64,000 bases of DNA from Anaerolineae bacterium (lineage in GTDB: Bacteria; Chloroflexota; Anaerolineae; 4572-78; J111), in assembly GCA_023382535.1 (NCBI GenBank), contig JAHDWA010000002.1, positions 62,001 to 126,000 of the forward strand, read 5' to 3'. The notes beneath the pieces were generated by a model. The model searched no databases and was not told the origin of the DNA. It was given only the letters and a program-made list of their open reading frames with translations. The translations under genes were made by a program, and so were the position numbers. Positions 8,906 to 18,041 of the stretch are shown piece after piece; position 1 is the stretch's first letter, and every line of letters begins with the position of its first letter.

Positions 8906-9940
8906 CTACTTTTTTTCCGAACTTGAGTCAGGACAGTCGCCATGCTGGGTGATGTACTCCAGGGTTTGGCGTACCTTGTTGCTTTGATCGCCCAGCTTGA
9001 TGGCTTGCTCATAGACAAGGCGAGCCTCGGCAGGATGGCCCAATTGGCACTGCGCCTCCCCCATTAATGCGTAAGGCCCGGGCTTCGCCGGGTCTGCACG
9101 GATGGCCCGGTCATAGGCTTCTGCGGCTTCAGTCCACCGGCCCAGGCCGGCATACGATTGCCCCAGCAAGCTCAACACCCACTGCGGACCCGTTTCACTC
9201 CTCTGAAGGGCCTGCTGCAAGGAGGCAATCGCTTCTTCAAACCGTTTCTCTCTGAACAGGATGCTGCCGGTGAGCGCATAACCGCTTGGTTTTTCAGGGG
9301 CGATCGTGATAATTTCCCGGGATAGGGCGAGAGCCTGTTCTGAATTACCTTGTTTTAACCATAGATCAGCCATCACCTGACGGGCTGATAAATTGGTTGG
9401 ATCAAATGCCATTACGGCTTCAAGGGCTTCTAAAGCCTGGGTGGGTTGTTCAGGCTTTAACTCCTGGGCCAGAGTAATTAATCGCTCGCTGTCCCTGGCG
9501 ATTGCCCACTGGGCAATCGCGGCTGGTGTTTTCCCCTGACGGAGGTAGGTTTCGCCCAGGAAGTAACGCGCAATTTCGTCGCCAGGCGCGGCAGTTAACC
9601 GGCGCAGGAGGTGCTGCTCGGCCTCACCCAGGCGATTTGCAGCCAGGGCTACCCGGCCCAGGACGCGGTCTGTATCAACTTGATCCCCTGCCTGCTGCAA
9701 CTGCCAGGCCGCAGCTTGGAAGGCTTCAACCTGGGCGGCGGTCAATTCAGCAGAGCGCTCTTCGACCGGCACAGCTTCAGAAGCGTAAGTTGCTCCAAGA
9801 AAGGTGCGTAGCCCAACCTGGCGCTGTACCAGGCTAACCAGAGGCGCCTGTCCCATGAACAGCAGCAAGGCCAGGCCGGGCAATAACCAGCAAAGCGACG
9901 ACTTCGTTGCTCCGCCCGCGTGATGAAAAAGTTTAACCAT
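8906..9940 (-). CDS. TPR-repeat protein with N-terminal membrane anchor
   Basis: This 344-residue protein has a hydrophobic N-terminus (about 15-40). At least six tetratricopeptide repeats fill most of the rest, with the usual alternation of helical A/B pairs (for example FLGETYLRQGKTPAAIAQWA and SLLGQSYAGLGRWTEAAEAY). TPR proteins are scaffolds. In Wzy-dependent capsule loci, membrane-anchored TPR proteins often sit beside the polymerase and help assemble the export complex. It lies 10 bases after the tyrosine kinase gene and immediately before the Wzy_C gene, which fits that role by inference. Confidence 0.82.
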   Translation of the reverse strand: MVKLFHHAGGATKSSLCWLLPGLALLLFMGQAPLVSLVQRQVGLRTFLGATYASEAVPVEERSAELTAAQVEAFQAAAWQLQQAGDQVDTDRVLGRVALAANRLGEAEQHLLRRLTAAPGDEIARYFLGETYLRQGKTPAAIAQWAIARDSERLITLAQELKPEQPTQALEALEAVMAFDPTNLSARQVMADLWLKQGNSEQALALSREIITIAPEKPSGYALTGSILFREKRFEEAIASLQQALQRSETGPQWVLSLLGQSYAGLGRWTEAAEAYDRAIRADPAKPGPYALMGEAQCQLGHPAEARLVYEQAIKLGDQSNKVRQTLEYITQHGDCPDSSSEKK

Positions 9941-9950
9941 GAGGCGTTGA

Positions 9951-11633
9951 TTACTTGCTAAAAGGCAACCATTGCCACCGCCGCGAAGGTTTGTTGGCGG
10001 GCTGGACCGGCAGGTTCGGCGACCGGCCGTTCTTGTAGGACTTGGGCGAGTAGTAGGAATGATAGTAATAGTAGCCCTGGCTCTTACGCCGCGACACTTG
10101 ATTGAGAATACCGCCCAATAATCTGGCCCCAGCCTGGTTCAGATTCATGACTGCCTGGTTGACCAGGCCCAGGCGGGTCTGGCTGGCTTTAACCACCAGT
10201 ACCACTCCATCCACTTTGGTAGACAGGACGGCTGTATCGGTCACTACCGTTGCCGGGGGACTGTCCAGGATCACGACGTCAGCCAATTCATTGAGGTCGG
10301 CCAGTACCTGGACCATCCGCTGGGAACCCAGCAATTCGGCCGGGTTAGGTGGTAAAGCCCCGCTGGTGAGGAGCGACAAGTTTTCCACCCCGGTTTTGCG
10401 CAAAAAGTTGCCGGCTTCAGCCGCCGGAGTGCACAGTAGTTCGGTCAGCCCGCCCAGGAGCATCAAATTTGGAGAAACCTGGAACATCTGATGTTGCACC
10501 GGCCGCCTTAAATCGGCGTCTACCAAAATTGTCTTCAGACCGGCCTGGGCCAGAACCACGCTCAGGTTAGCGGCAGTGACGCTTTTGCCCTCGCCCGGTA
10601 CTGCGCTGGTCACCAATAGGGTTGAGGTGGGCCGATCAACCGACATAAATTGGATGTTGCTGCGAATGATGCGATAGGCCTCCGTGGCCGGTGAAAAGGG
10701 ATCTTTGGTGGTAATCAACCGGTCGTGATAGTTTTTACCTTCGATCTGGCTAATCGTCCCCAGGGTGGTCAGGCCCAAGACCTGGTTGAGATCAGAGGTA
10801 GACTTGAGTGAGTCATCCAGATGTTCGACGAGAAAGACAACGCCCAGGGCCAACATCAAGCCTACCACCCCGGCCAGCACCGTATTCAAAAGTACGCGCG
10901 GCCGGACCGGTTCTAGCATGGCCTGGGCCGGCTCAACGACCGCCAGGTAGTTGGGTGACTTGTCGCCTTCGACAAAGATGAGCAACTGGGTATAGTTATT
11001 TTCCCAATCAGCGATCAATTTTTCCAGCTCATTGATTTCGGCCTGCAGCTCCTGCACCTTCTCGGCGGAGAGGGAGCCGGTCATGGCAGTTTCCAGTTCG
11101 GCCAGCCGGTCCTGTCCTGCCTCGATTTTGGCCTGCAGGCTTTCCAGGCGCTGGCGGCCAAAGCGCTGGTTTTCCTCTTTTTCCTGGTTTTGCATGGCCG
11201 TAGGGCTGCGCAGAATCAACTGGTTAGCCACCTCGTCGGCGGTAAGCCGGGCTTCTTCCGGTGAGGGAGCTTCGACCGCTATTTCCAATAATTGAGTGTC
11301 TCGGATTGGCCGCACGGTCACCCGCTCCTGCAATTCCTGCCAGGTGTCGCTGAGGCTTAAGCTCTCGACCACCGCTTGCAGTACAGGCTGAAGCTGGGCC
11401 AGCTTGGCGTAGGTTTGAGCCAGGCGCTCGCTGGTCAAAATATCCGAACTGGTCAATTCAGTCGCCTGGATGGATTGGCCGACAATGATCTTGGCTGTGG
11501 CCTGATACACCCGCGGCTGCCGTTCGCTGACCAGGTAGCCGGTGGCGGCAGCCACTACCGTGGCCAGGATCATCAACCACCACCATTTTAAGCCGATAGT
11601 AATATATTGACGCAGGTTAAGTGAGTCGTTCAT
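9951..11633 (-). CDS. Wzz-type chain-length regulator fused to a bacterial tyrosine kinase
   Basis: This 560-residue protein has an N-terminal Wzz domain with TM1 (about 17-33), a coiled-coil periplasmic stretch (about 150-215) and TM2 (249-270). A cytoplasmic BY-kinase domain follows, with Walker A AVPGEGKS (344-351), Walker A' VDADLRRP (371-378) and Walker B VVILDSPP (453-460). A tyrosine-rich tail (YYYYHSYYSPKSY, 521-533) is the usual autophosphorylation cluster. The fused single-chain form resembles proteobacterial Wzc rather than the split CpsC/CpsD pair. It should control chain length and export of the polysaccharide by cycling phosphorylation. Confidence 0.92.
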   Translation of the reverse strand: MNDSLNLRQYITIGLKWWWLMILATVVAAATGYLVSERQPRVYQATAKIIVGQSIQATELTSSDILTSERLAQTYAKLAQLQPVLQAVVESLSLSDTWQELQERVTVRPIRDTQLLEIAVEAPSPEEARLTADEVANQLILRSPTAMQNQEKEENQRFGRQRLESLQAKIEAGQDRLAELETAMTGSLSAEKVQELQAEINELEKLIADWENNYTQLLIFVEGDKSPNYLAVVEPAQAMLEPVRPRVLLNTVLAGVVGLMLALGVVFLVEHLDDSLKSTSDLNQVLGLTTLGTISQIEGKNYHDRLITTKDPFSPATEAYRIIRSNIQFMSVDRPTSTLLVTSAVPGEGKSVTAANLSVVLAQAGLKTILVDADLRRPVQHQMFQVSPNLMLLGGLTELLCTPAAEAGNFLRKTGVENLSLLTSGALPPNPAELLGSQRMVQVLADLNELADVVILDSPPATVVTDTAVLSTKVDGVVLVVKASQTRLGLVNQAVMNLNQAGARLLGGILNQVSRRKSQGYYYYHSYYSPKSYKNGRSPNLPVQPANKPSRRWQWLPFSK

Positions 11634-11660
11634 GAAGTATCTCCAGTGAGAAGAGTAGTC

Positions 11661-11725
11661 AGTAATCAGTAATCAGTGGTCAGTGAACAGTTGAACTGAT
11701 GACCGCTCACTGTTCGCTGATTACT
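11661..11725. repeat. Intergenic AGTAATCAG repeat with imperfect dyad
   Basis: Between the tyrosine kinase and DNRLRE/TolB-like genes, AGTAATCAG occurs twice in overlapping tandem (from 11661 and 11668). Its reverse complement CTGATTACT occurs at 11717-11725. Between these arms, further CAGTGAACAG and CTGTTCG elements can pair in part, so the whole 65 bases can fold as a long imperfect hairpin. No T-run follows on the minus strand, so I do not call it a terminator. It looks like a dispersed intergenic repeat. Confidence 0.55.
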
Positions 11726-11739
11726 TTTTAGATGGTTTC

Positions 11740-14169
11740 TTAAGGATTGGCGCCGGCTTCTTCGACAGGCTTGGTGAAACGCCAATCGGGCTGCCGCAGC
11801 AATGAGGGAGACGGGTCCTGATACTTGATCCATACCGGGTTCCAGTCGTTGTAAGGGTTAGGCGCCATTAACAGGCGTTGATCGCTCCCGTCCGCGTTCA
11901 TAATCCAGATTTGGCGCTGGCCGGTACGGTTAGACCAGAAGATGATCTGCCCGCCATCCGCTGACCAGGAGGGGTGCCCGTTGACCTCGGGGATGAACGT
12001 ATCTTTCCCGATTTCGCGCGCGTTGTAGGCTTCATTGGTTTCGGTTAACCGCACCAGGTTGCTGCCATCGCGGTTGACGACCCAAATCTCGTCATCGCCG
12101 CTGTCGTTGGAAACCAGGGCAATCCGCTCTTCGACCGGCGACCAGACCGGGTCCCAGGCGTTGCCCGAGCCAAAGAAGGTGACCTGGGTCTCGACATTAT
12201 ATTCAAAGTCATAGCTGTGAATGGCGAATTCTTTGGTTGGGTAGCCATTGACATTCGTCCAGAGCAGTTTTTGATTGTAGGTCTCATAGCGTTTATCAGC
12301 CGACCAGGCATCACGCAGGGCTGCCGACTGGTAAGGCCAGAGGTCAGTCAGTCGTTGAACCTCACCCGTTTGAGGATCATATACGTAAGGTTGGGGGATA
12401 ACTGTTGGCGTTACCTTGAGTCTATCGGCGCGCAGCCGCTCTTCTTCGGTCGCTCCTTCTCGGTCCGACAGGAACACAATCCGGCCGACCAGGGTCGCCG
12501 GGATGGGCTGAAACGTCGGCGAGGGCGTGGGTGTGGTGGTGGGCAGGATGGTCGGGACCATCATTACCGGCGTGGGCGTGGCAGTTTGGACGTTGCCCGG
12601 CGTTGGCGTAGGTGTGCCGGTGGTCATGGCTATGGCCCAAAAGTAAGTAGCTGTAGCCGTGTTCTCCGGCGTCGGCGTGCTTACGACGACCACCGGCGTA
12701 ACCCAGTTCTCCGGGAAGGGCGTGGCCGTCCCGTTGGCTATGGCCGCGGCGGTGGCCGCTCTCGCCTGGGCGGCCGCCGTTTCCAGCAGCAGCGGCGTAG
12801 GCGTGCTGGTAATGATGACGTAGGTGGGCGTAGCTGTCGCCGTGGCCAGGTTGGGCGGCTCCCCGGTGGTCAGGGCGATGGCCGTAGCCATTTTAGCCAT
12901 CGTTTGAGCCGTCGCCTGGTTTTCGGCGGTGGGGGTCGGCGTGACTACAACCGGCGTAACCCAATGGGGCGGCAGGGGCGTGGCTGTGCCGACGCGTTCG
13001 GCTTCCGCCGTCATGCGCAGGGAGTTAGCGACCGCGGTTTCAATACGCTCCGGGGTAGGGGTGCTGGTGATGACCACGTAATACGGCGGAGGCGTTTCCT
13101 CCGGGGCAGGCCCCAGGCTCAGGAAGAGTTGGGGGACTGCATTCTTGCCCTTGCTGGCCGGACCGTAGCCCGAATCCCAGGCAAACAGGTTATCATCGCC
13201 CGTGGCCGGCCCGTCCAGCCGAAAGGAAACCAGCCGGCCAAACCGGTCGCTGCCTTCCAGCACGCGGCGTTCTAACAACTCAAGCTGTTTTGGCGAAAAT
13301 TCAAACAGGTTAACCTGGCCCTCGTCCAACTCCTCCGGGGTAAGGGCCGCTTCAAAGGTGCTCCAGATGGCGGCCTGATGGATTTGCTCAAAATTATGGT
13401 CCCGCCAGCGCAGGTCAATCTCAGGACCGAGCATCTGCAAGCGCCACTCGCCAATAGTCAGCGCCTGGTCTGCCCGCAGCCCGGTCAGGCGCAGGCTGGC
13501 TGCGTTGATTTTAGTTCCACGCGGAATACGGCTCAGGTCGAATTGGAGCGCCCCATGATAAACCTGGCCATTCAGTACACCGACGTAGAGAAATGAGTCG
13601 CCAAAATGATTTTGAGGATCATAGTCGGTGAAGATTGTCTCGTCGCCGCTGACGACCCAGCCCGCGTCTCGCGCCGCCGGGGTTAAGATCAGGATGCGTC
13701 CACCCGATACAGGGGTCGGCGTGGCGGTAGCTTCGGCGAAGCTCAGGACCTCCCCCTCGGCCGCCGCCGACGTTGGCGTAACCGAGGGCGTAGCCGACGG
13801 GGTGGGGTCGAGCGGGACAACAAAGCGGGCCTTTTCAGGAGCTGTCACTTCTTCAGCCGAGGCCAAAAAGATATTCTGACCATAGCCAACCAGCAGGAGC
13901 ACTCCCAGGGTGACAAAAACAGCCCAGATGATTAACCGCCAGTTAACTCCTGGCCGCTGCGGGTAGACCGGGAAAGGTAGGTCGGCAGGGATGGATCTTA
14001 AGTCGGGTACAACGGACGAGCCGTTGGCCGGTGGCAGCGGGCCATAGGGGGCCAGGGTTGGCAGATAAGCCTGATCGTGTTTGCCGCTATGCTCTACCTG
14101 GGGAGCGCTGGCTTCGCTTGGAGTCGGGGCCGGGCCTTCCAGGTAGCAAGTCCATGATTGATTTTCCAT
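11740..14169 (-). CDS. Membrane-anchored DNRLRE and TolB-like beta-propeller protein
   Basis: This 809-residue type II membrane protein has a cytoplasmic N-terminus (1-78), one transmembrane helix (79-97) and a Thr/Pro linker. A DNRLRE domain lies at about 165-352 (DETIFTDYDPQNHFGDSFLY, GALQFDLSRIPRGT), followed by a long repetitive Thr/Pro/Ala region (357-555). The C-terminal WD40-like/PD40 propeller (about 560-785) has repeated blade strings such as PVWSPVEERIALVSN and HPSWSADGGQIIFWSN. DNRLRE domains are carbohydrate-binding-like beta-sandwiches and PD40 blades bind proteins or ligands. An outward-facing wall or matrix protein that touches the polysaccharide is an inference from its place between kinase and sugar genes. 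Confidence 0.8.
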   Translation of the reverse strand: MENQSWTCYLEGPAPTPSEASAPQVEHSGKHDQAYLPTLAPYGPLPPANGSSVVPDLRSIPADLPFPVYPQRPGVNWRLIIWAVFVTLGVLLLVGYGQNIFLASAEEVTAPEKARFVVPLDPTPSATPSVTPTSAAAEGEVLSFAEATATPTPVSGGRILILTPAARDAGWVVSGDETIFTDYDPQNHFGDSFLYVGVLNGQVYHGALQFDLSRIPRGTKINAASLRLTGLRADQALTIGEWRLQMLGPEIDLRWRDHNFEQIHQAAIWSTFEAALTPEELDEGQVNLFEFSPKQLELLERRVLEGSDRFGRLVSFRLDGPATGDDNLFAWDSGYGPASKGKNAVPQLFLSLGPAPEETPPPYYVVITSTPTPERIETAVANSLRMTAEAERVGTATPLPPHWVTPVVVTPTPTAENQATAQTMAKMATAIALTTGEPPNLATATATPTYVIITSTPTPLLLETAAAQARAATAAAIANGTATPFPENWVTPVVVVSTPTPENTATATYFWAIAMTTGTPTPTPGNVQTATPTPVMMVPTILPTTTPTPSPTFQPIPATLVGRIVFLSDREGATEEERLRADRLKVTPTVIPQPYVYDPQTGEVQRLTDLWPYQSAALRDAWSADKRYETYNQKLLWTNVNGYPTKEFAIHSYDFEYNVETQVTFFGSGNAWDPVWSPVEERIALVSNDSGDDEIWVVNRDGSNLVRLTETNEAYNAREIGKDTFIPEVNGHPSWSADGGQIIFWSNRTGQRQIWIMNADGSDQRLLMAPNPYNDWNPVWIKYQDPSPSLLRQPDWRFTKPVEEAGANP
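12505..13101 (-). repeat. Coding repeat: alternating Ala-rich and Thr/Pro linker units
   Basis: Residues 357-555 of the protein encoded at 11740-14169 contain two copies of a unit of about 85 residues (from about 363 and 450). Each has the order ITSTPTP, an Ala-rich helical stretch, GTATPxPxxWVTPVVV, TPTPxEN, a second Ala/Thr-rich stretch, then TTG followed by Pro. At DNA level this appears as GGCGTNGG-type tandem similarity. It probably forms an extended wall-spanning stalk. Confidence 0.65.
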
Positions 14170-14244
14170 AGTTTGTTAACTCTTTGTCTTTCCTCTGGAT
14201 AGGATCTGCAAATTACAGTGGTGGTGCGGAGAATGTGAACCAAC

Positions 14245-16158
14245 TCAGCCAATGCCATTGGCTGGAGCGGTGACCGGGCTTAAGAAGGCTCGAGTGGCGT
14301 TCTTCAAGCGGTCTCCATATTGGCGATGATAGTACTGCCGGTACTCACCCTGCTTGATTTTGCGCCACCACCACTCATTTTCCACATACCACTGTACTGT
14401 TTTTTCAATGGCTTGATTGGGCGTATGGCGAGGGCGCCAGCCCAGGGCAACAACTTTGGAACAGTCCAAACTGTAGCGCCGATCCTGGCCAGGCCGATCC
14501 TGAACGAAGTGGATCAGGTGGTGTGGTCTTTCGAGTAAATCACAGATTTTTATGGCCAGGTCAATTGCCGCCATTTCCCGGCCCGCGCCCAGGTTATAAA
14601 CTTCTCCCGGTCTGCCTCGATGAAAGATTAAATCAATGCCTTCACAATGGTCCCGCACATACTGGTAATCCCGTACATACATACCATCCCCATAAACAGG
14701 AAGAGGTAAATTATCCAGGGCATTGGTGGTAAATAACGGCACTACCTTTTCCACATGCTGATAGGGGCCAATATTGTTGCTCCCCCGGCTAATTGTGACC
14801 GGTAAATCAAAGCTGGTGTGATAGGCCAGAGCCATCACATCACCACCGGCCTTACTGGCCGAATAGGGGCTGCGGCAATCAATCGGGTTCGTTTCTTTAA
14901 AGCTTCCCTGAAGGATTTGGCCGTAAACCTCGTCGGTAGAAACCTGGTGGTAACGTTGAAGCTGATACTTTTTGGCCTGTTCCAGCAAAACGTAAGTGCC
15001 GTAAACATTGGTCTGGGCAAAGTTGCCCGGCGTCATCAAGGAGCGGTCAACATGGGTTTCTGCTGCAAAGTTAACGATGCCATCAATTTCATACTGTTCA
15101 ATCGCCCGCGCCACAGCGTCAGCATCGCAGATGTCGCCGCGAACAAAACGATAGTGTTCGCCGTATTTCTCGGCCAGGCCGCGCAAGTTATCCAGGTTGC
15201 CGGCATAGGTTAACTTATCGTAGACCACTATCCGGTAATCCGGATGGGCTTCCAGCATATGATGCACGAAGTTAGATCCAATAAATCCCGCACTCCCTGT
15301 GACCAGCACATTCTTGAATTTGAGAGGGAGCCGGGGGAGAGTTTCAGCCTGCCGCATCAGGTAATGATTCTCATCAACCAGCTTAAAGAGTTCGGTTACG
15401 GACGAGGCAGTTTTAACAGAGAGATAAGAGGAGCGACACCACTCCTCGATATTTTTGCCGTGTTCGCTCGAGGCGTGGGAGTTCGTCAGGATCACCTCAT
15501 TGACATCGTACTGCTGGACGAATTGCTGTATCCGTTCGTAGCCGCCCAGGATAGGCACATCGTGAACGCGCATGTGGTGCATGGCTGCGTTTTCATCCAG
15601 GAAACCGACGATTTCAACTCCCAATTCCGGGTGCTGCTTAACGTGACGGACAAGGCCCTCGCCGATATCGTTGGCGCCAACCACTAAGGTGTTGATTCGA
15701 TCTCCTACAAACTCGACCGGCCTGGATTTCCTTTTTAGCAACCAGTAGTTCCAATAGATGCGCAGCCAGAAGCGGCTTGGACCTAACAAAAAGGTATTCA
15801 GCAGGCCATCCAGCACGAAGATGGAGAAGGAGTTTCCGTAGGACCAGCCCCATGCCGGCAAAAGCAAAAAATTAACGAGGTAAATGCAAACCAGGCTGGT
15901 CAGACTGGCCAGCATAATTCGCATTGCTTCGGCCAGGCTGGCGTAGCGCCACAGGCGGTCATACAGGCCAAAAAATAAATATACCGGCAGGCGAACCAGG
16001 AGGGAGACCCAGAGTAAGCTCTGATAGGCATAAAAGCTATAGAACATCTCCGCAGTTACCTCAAATCGGATCAGTCCGGCCAGCAAAAAGGATAGAAAAA
16101 TGACTCCAGTATCAATAACAATTAAAGTTCTTCGGCGAGTGATGGTACTTTTGATCAT
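14245..16158 (-). CDS. FlaA1-type membrane domain fused to an RmlB-type sugar-nucleotide 4,6-dehydratase
   Basis: Residues 1-140 carry four membrane helices and 155-265 a Rossmann domain (LVVGANDIGEGLVRHV), as in FlaA1/PglF/WbpM proteins. Residues 282-620 form a second, SDR-type Rossmann enzyme with GSAGFIGSN (288-296), NFAAETHVDRS, STDEVYG (407-413), YSASK (432-436) and SNNIGPYQ. These signatures are of dTDP-glucose 4,6-dehydratase (RmlB); the Asp-Glu pair in TDEVYG and Tyr432/Lys436 are the expected catalytic residues. Usual PglF-like proteins carry a different dehydratase domain, so this is an unusual combination. It should make a 4-keto-6-deoxy sugar nucleotide for the aminotransferase encoded 3 bases upstream. 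Whether the donor is dTDP- or UDP-linked is open. Confidence 0.85.
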   Translation of the reverse strand: MIKSTITRRRTLIVIDTGVIFLSFLLAGLIRFEVTAEMFYSFYAYQSLLWVSLLVRLPVYLFFGLYDRLWRYASLAEAMRIMLASLTSLVCIYLVNFLLLPAWGWSYGNSFSIFVLDGLLNTFLLGPSRFWLRIYWNYWLLKRKSRPVEFVGDRINTLVVGANDIGEGLVRHVKQHPELGVEIVGFLDENAAMHHMRVHDVPILGGYERIQQFVQQYDVNEVILTNSHASSEHGKNIEEWCRSSYLSVKTASSVTELFKLVDENHYLMRQAETLPRLPLKFKNVLVTGSAGFIGSNFVHHMLEAHPDYRIVVYDKLTYAGNLDNLRGLAEKYGEHYRFVRGDICDADAVARAIEQYEIDGIVNFAAETHVDRSLMTPGNFAQTNVYGTYVLLEQAKKYQLQRYHQVSTDEVYGQILQGSFKETNPIDCRSPYSASKAGGDVMALAYHTSFDLPVTISRGSNNIGPYQHVEKVVPLFTTNALDNLPLPVYGDGMYVRDYQYVRDHCEGIDLIFHRGRPGEVYNLGAGREMAAIDLAIKICDLLERPHHLIHFVQDRPGQDRRYSLDCSKVVALGWRPRHTPNQAIEKTVQWYVENEWWWRKIKQGEYRQYYHRQYGDRLKNATRAFLSPVTAPANGIG

Positions 16159-16161
16159 GAT

Positions 16162-17376
16162 CTAGCTCCTGGTTACTATTTGACTGGATGTTAACTGGCC
16201 GGCGTAACAGTGGATCGACTCCATTGCCCGGCATATCCCCTCCAGCATTTCCTGGTTCATCTCCGAGTAGAAAGGCAAACACAACACCCTATTTGCCACC
16301 ATTTCAGTCACCGGCAGCCGGCCTTGATACTTGGCCCGCTCTGGGGCGTAAGCCTGGTGCTGGTGCAAAGGCGGATAAAAGTACTTGCGGGTAAAAATGT
16401 TCTCGGCCGCCAAGGCCGCATGCACTTCGTCTCGATTGAGGCCAAATTCAGCTTCGTCAACCAAAACGGCGAAATTCTGATAATTCGTCTGCACGTCGGG
16501 TTGAATTTGCTGAAACCGTAAGCCCGGTATCCGGGACAAACGTTCAACCAGGAGGTCAGCATAACGGCAGCGGTTTTCTATCCAGCGATCGATCTGTTTC
16601 AGATTCTCCAGGCCCAGGACGGCGTTGAACTCCTGCATTTTGGCATTCATCCCGCAGAAGAGCGTGTCTTCCGTACCGGGGTCGCCAAATTTCCGGGCCA
16701 GGGCCACATACTCGGCCAGGTGAGGATGGGTTGTAGTTACGCCGCCGCCTTCGCCTGTCGGGAAGATTTTGGTGGCATGGAAGCTGAATATTTCGGCATC
16801 ACCAAAAGCTCCGATCTTGCGGCCTCGATAACCGGACCCAAAGGCATGGGCGGCATCAAACAGCAGGGCCAACTCGTACCGCTCGGCTACTGCCTGTAAC
16901 CCCGCAATATCGCAGGGGTGGCCGTAGACATGCACTCCCAGAATAGCCGCGGTGCGGGGGGTAACAGCCGCTTCGACGGCCTGCGGGTCGAGAGTAAAAG
17001 TCTCCGGGTTGATGTCGGCAAACACCGGCTCCAGCCCGGCCCAACGGACCGCGTGAGCCGTGGCCGAAAAGGTAAAGCTGGGAATGATCACTTCGCCCGA
17101 CAGCTTCAACCCGGCCAGGGCCAGGATCAGCCCCAGCGTCCCGTTGGCTACGGCTACACAGTGAGGCACATCCATGTACCGGCTCAACTCTTTTTCCAGG
17201 GCAGGGACGTTTTTCGAAAGGTTCGTCAACTGGCCTGTGCGTAACATTTCGCTAACCTGCGGCGCTATGCTGACCAGGGTTGGAAAGAGGGGACGGACGA
17301 TGCCCAAGGGTTCAGTAAAGAGCGGCTCAGCGCCTAAAAGAGCCGGTTTTCGGCTGACTTTCTCCAGAATAATCAT
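16162..17376 (-). CDS. DegT/DnrJ/EryC1/StrS family PLP sugar aminotransferase
   Basis: This 404-residue protein has all main landmarks of the DegT family: the PLP phosphate-binding VANGTLGLILAL near 95, PSFTFSATAHAV near 120, and the DAAHAFG motif near 180. The Schiff-base Lys is in SFHATKIFPTGEGGG near 205. It should transfer an amino group from glutamate to the 4-keto carbon of a 4-keto-6-deoxy sugar nucleotide. The flanking dehydratase (3 bases downstream) and acetyltransferase (2 bases upstream) give the complete route to an N-acetylated 4-amino-4,6-dideoxy sugar. VioA (dTDP-viosamine) and PglE (UDP-bacillosamine precursor) are the closest functional models. Confidence 0.88.
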   Translation of the reverse strand: MIILEKVSRKPALLGAEPLFTEPLGIVRPLFPTLVSIAPQVSEMLRTGQLTNLSKNVPALEKELSRYMDVPHCVAVANGTLGLILALAGLKLSGEVIIPSFTFSATAHAVRWAGLEPVFADINPETFTLDPQAVEAAVTPRTAAILGVHVYGHPCDIAGLQAVAERYELALLFDAAHAFGSGYRGRKIGAFGDAEIFSFHATKIFPTGEGGGVTTTHPHLAEYVALARKFGDPGTEDTLFCGMNAKMQEFNAVLGLENLKQIDRWIENRCRYADLLVERLSRIPGLRFQQIQPDVQTNYQNFAVLVDEAEFGLNRDEVHAALAAENIFTRKYFYPPLHQHQAYAPERAKYQGRLPVTEMVANRVLCLPFYSEMNQEMLEGICRAMESIHCYAGQLTSSQIVTRS

Positions 17377-17378
17377 GG

Positions 17379-18041
17379 TTAAATGCCTATCATAAGAGGT
17401 AAAGGTTCAATAACTTTTAAGTGGGCCGGAACGCCGATGGCCGTGGCCTTAGCCGGGACATCCCGGGTAACTACAGCGCCCGCCCCAACGATAGCCCAAT
17501 CGCCGACGGAATTACGCGGAATGATGGCCGCGCCGATTCCGACCAGGGCGCCCTGCCCGATGGTCACGTGTCCACCTAAATGCGCACCCGGCGCAATGTG
17601 GGCGTAATCTCCCAGGCAATTGTGATGGTCTACAGTACAAGCGGTGTTTAGAATGACTCCCCGACCCACCCTGGTACCGGTACTGACGATGGCCCCGGCG
17701 CAGATCATCGTGCCAGGGCAAATCTCCACCTCCGCACCAATGATGGCCGTCGGGTGAATTGCAGTAACCAACTGTTCTCCTGCCTCGGCCAGCTTTCTGC
17801 ATATTTTTTGCCGGATTACGTTGTCGCCAATGGCAACGATCACCGCGTCGTGCTCGACGCCAGAGAGACTGGCCACCGGGCCTAGCACCGGTAGACCCAA
17901 AAAAGAGTAACTATGCAGGGTAGGATCATCGTCCAGATAACCGATTGGCTGAAGGGTGTTGTGGCCGCATTGTTGTCTGGCCTGGATTATATTGGCAACC
18001 ACTTGCCCGTGCCCGCCAGCGCCGATGATCAGAACCTTCAT
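17379..18041 (-). CDS. NeuD/PglD-type sugar-nucleotide acyltransferase
   Basis: This 220-residue protein has an N-terminal Rossmann-like PglD_N domain (KVLIIGAGGHGQVVANII) and a C-terminal left-handed beta-helix of hexapeptide repeats (about 95-205: IIGAEVEI, AGAIVSTG, VTIGQGALVGIGA, IVGAGAVVTRDVP). The likely general base is the His in CTVDHHNCLG. It probably N-acetylates the 4-amino sugar made by the neighbouring aminotransferase, using acetyl-CoA. Its ATG overlaps the end of the sugar transferase gene by 4 bases (ATGA), and it ends 2 bases before the aminotransferase. An O-acyltransferase role is the main alternative. Confidence 0.87.
   Translation of the reverse strand: MKVLIIGAGGHGQVVANIIQARQQCGHNTLQPIGYLDDDPTLHSYSFLGLPVLGPVASLSGVEHDAVIVAIGDNVIRQKICRKLAEAGEQLVTAIHPTAIIGAEVEICPGTMICAGAIVSTGTRVGRGVILNTACTVDHHNCLGDYAHIAPGAHLGGHVTIGQGALVGIGAAIIPRNSVGDWAIVGAGAVVTRDVPAKATAIGVPAHLKVIEPLPLMIGI

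Noticed and set aside
12217..13275. 352-codon plus-strand open frame opposite the Thr/Pro repeat region
   Set aside because: It is Arg/Gly-rich low-complexity text mirroring the ACC/CCG-rich repeat on the other strand; no domain, no ribosome site, and the minus-strand protein has clear DNRLRE and propeller domains.
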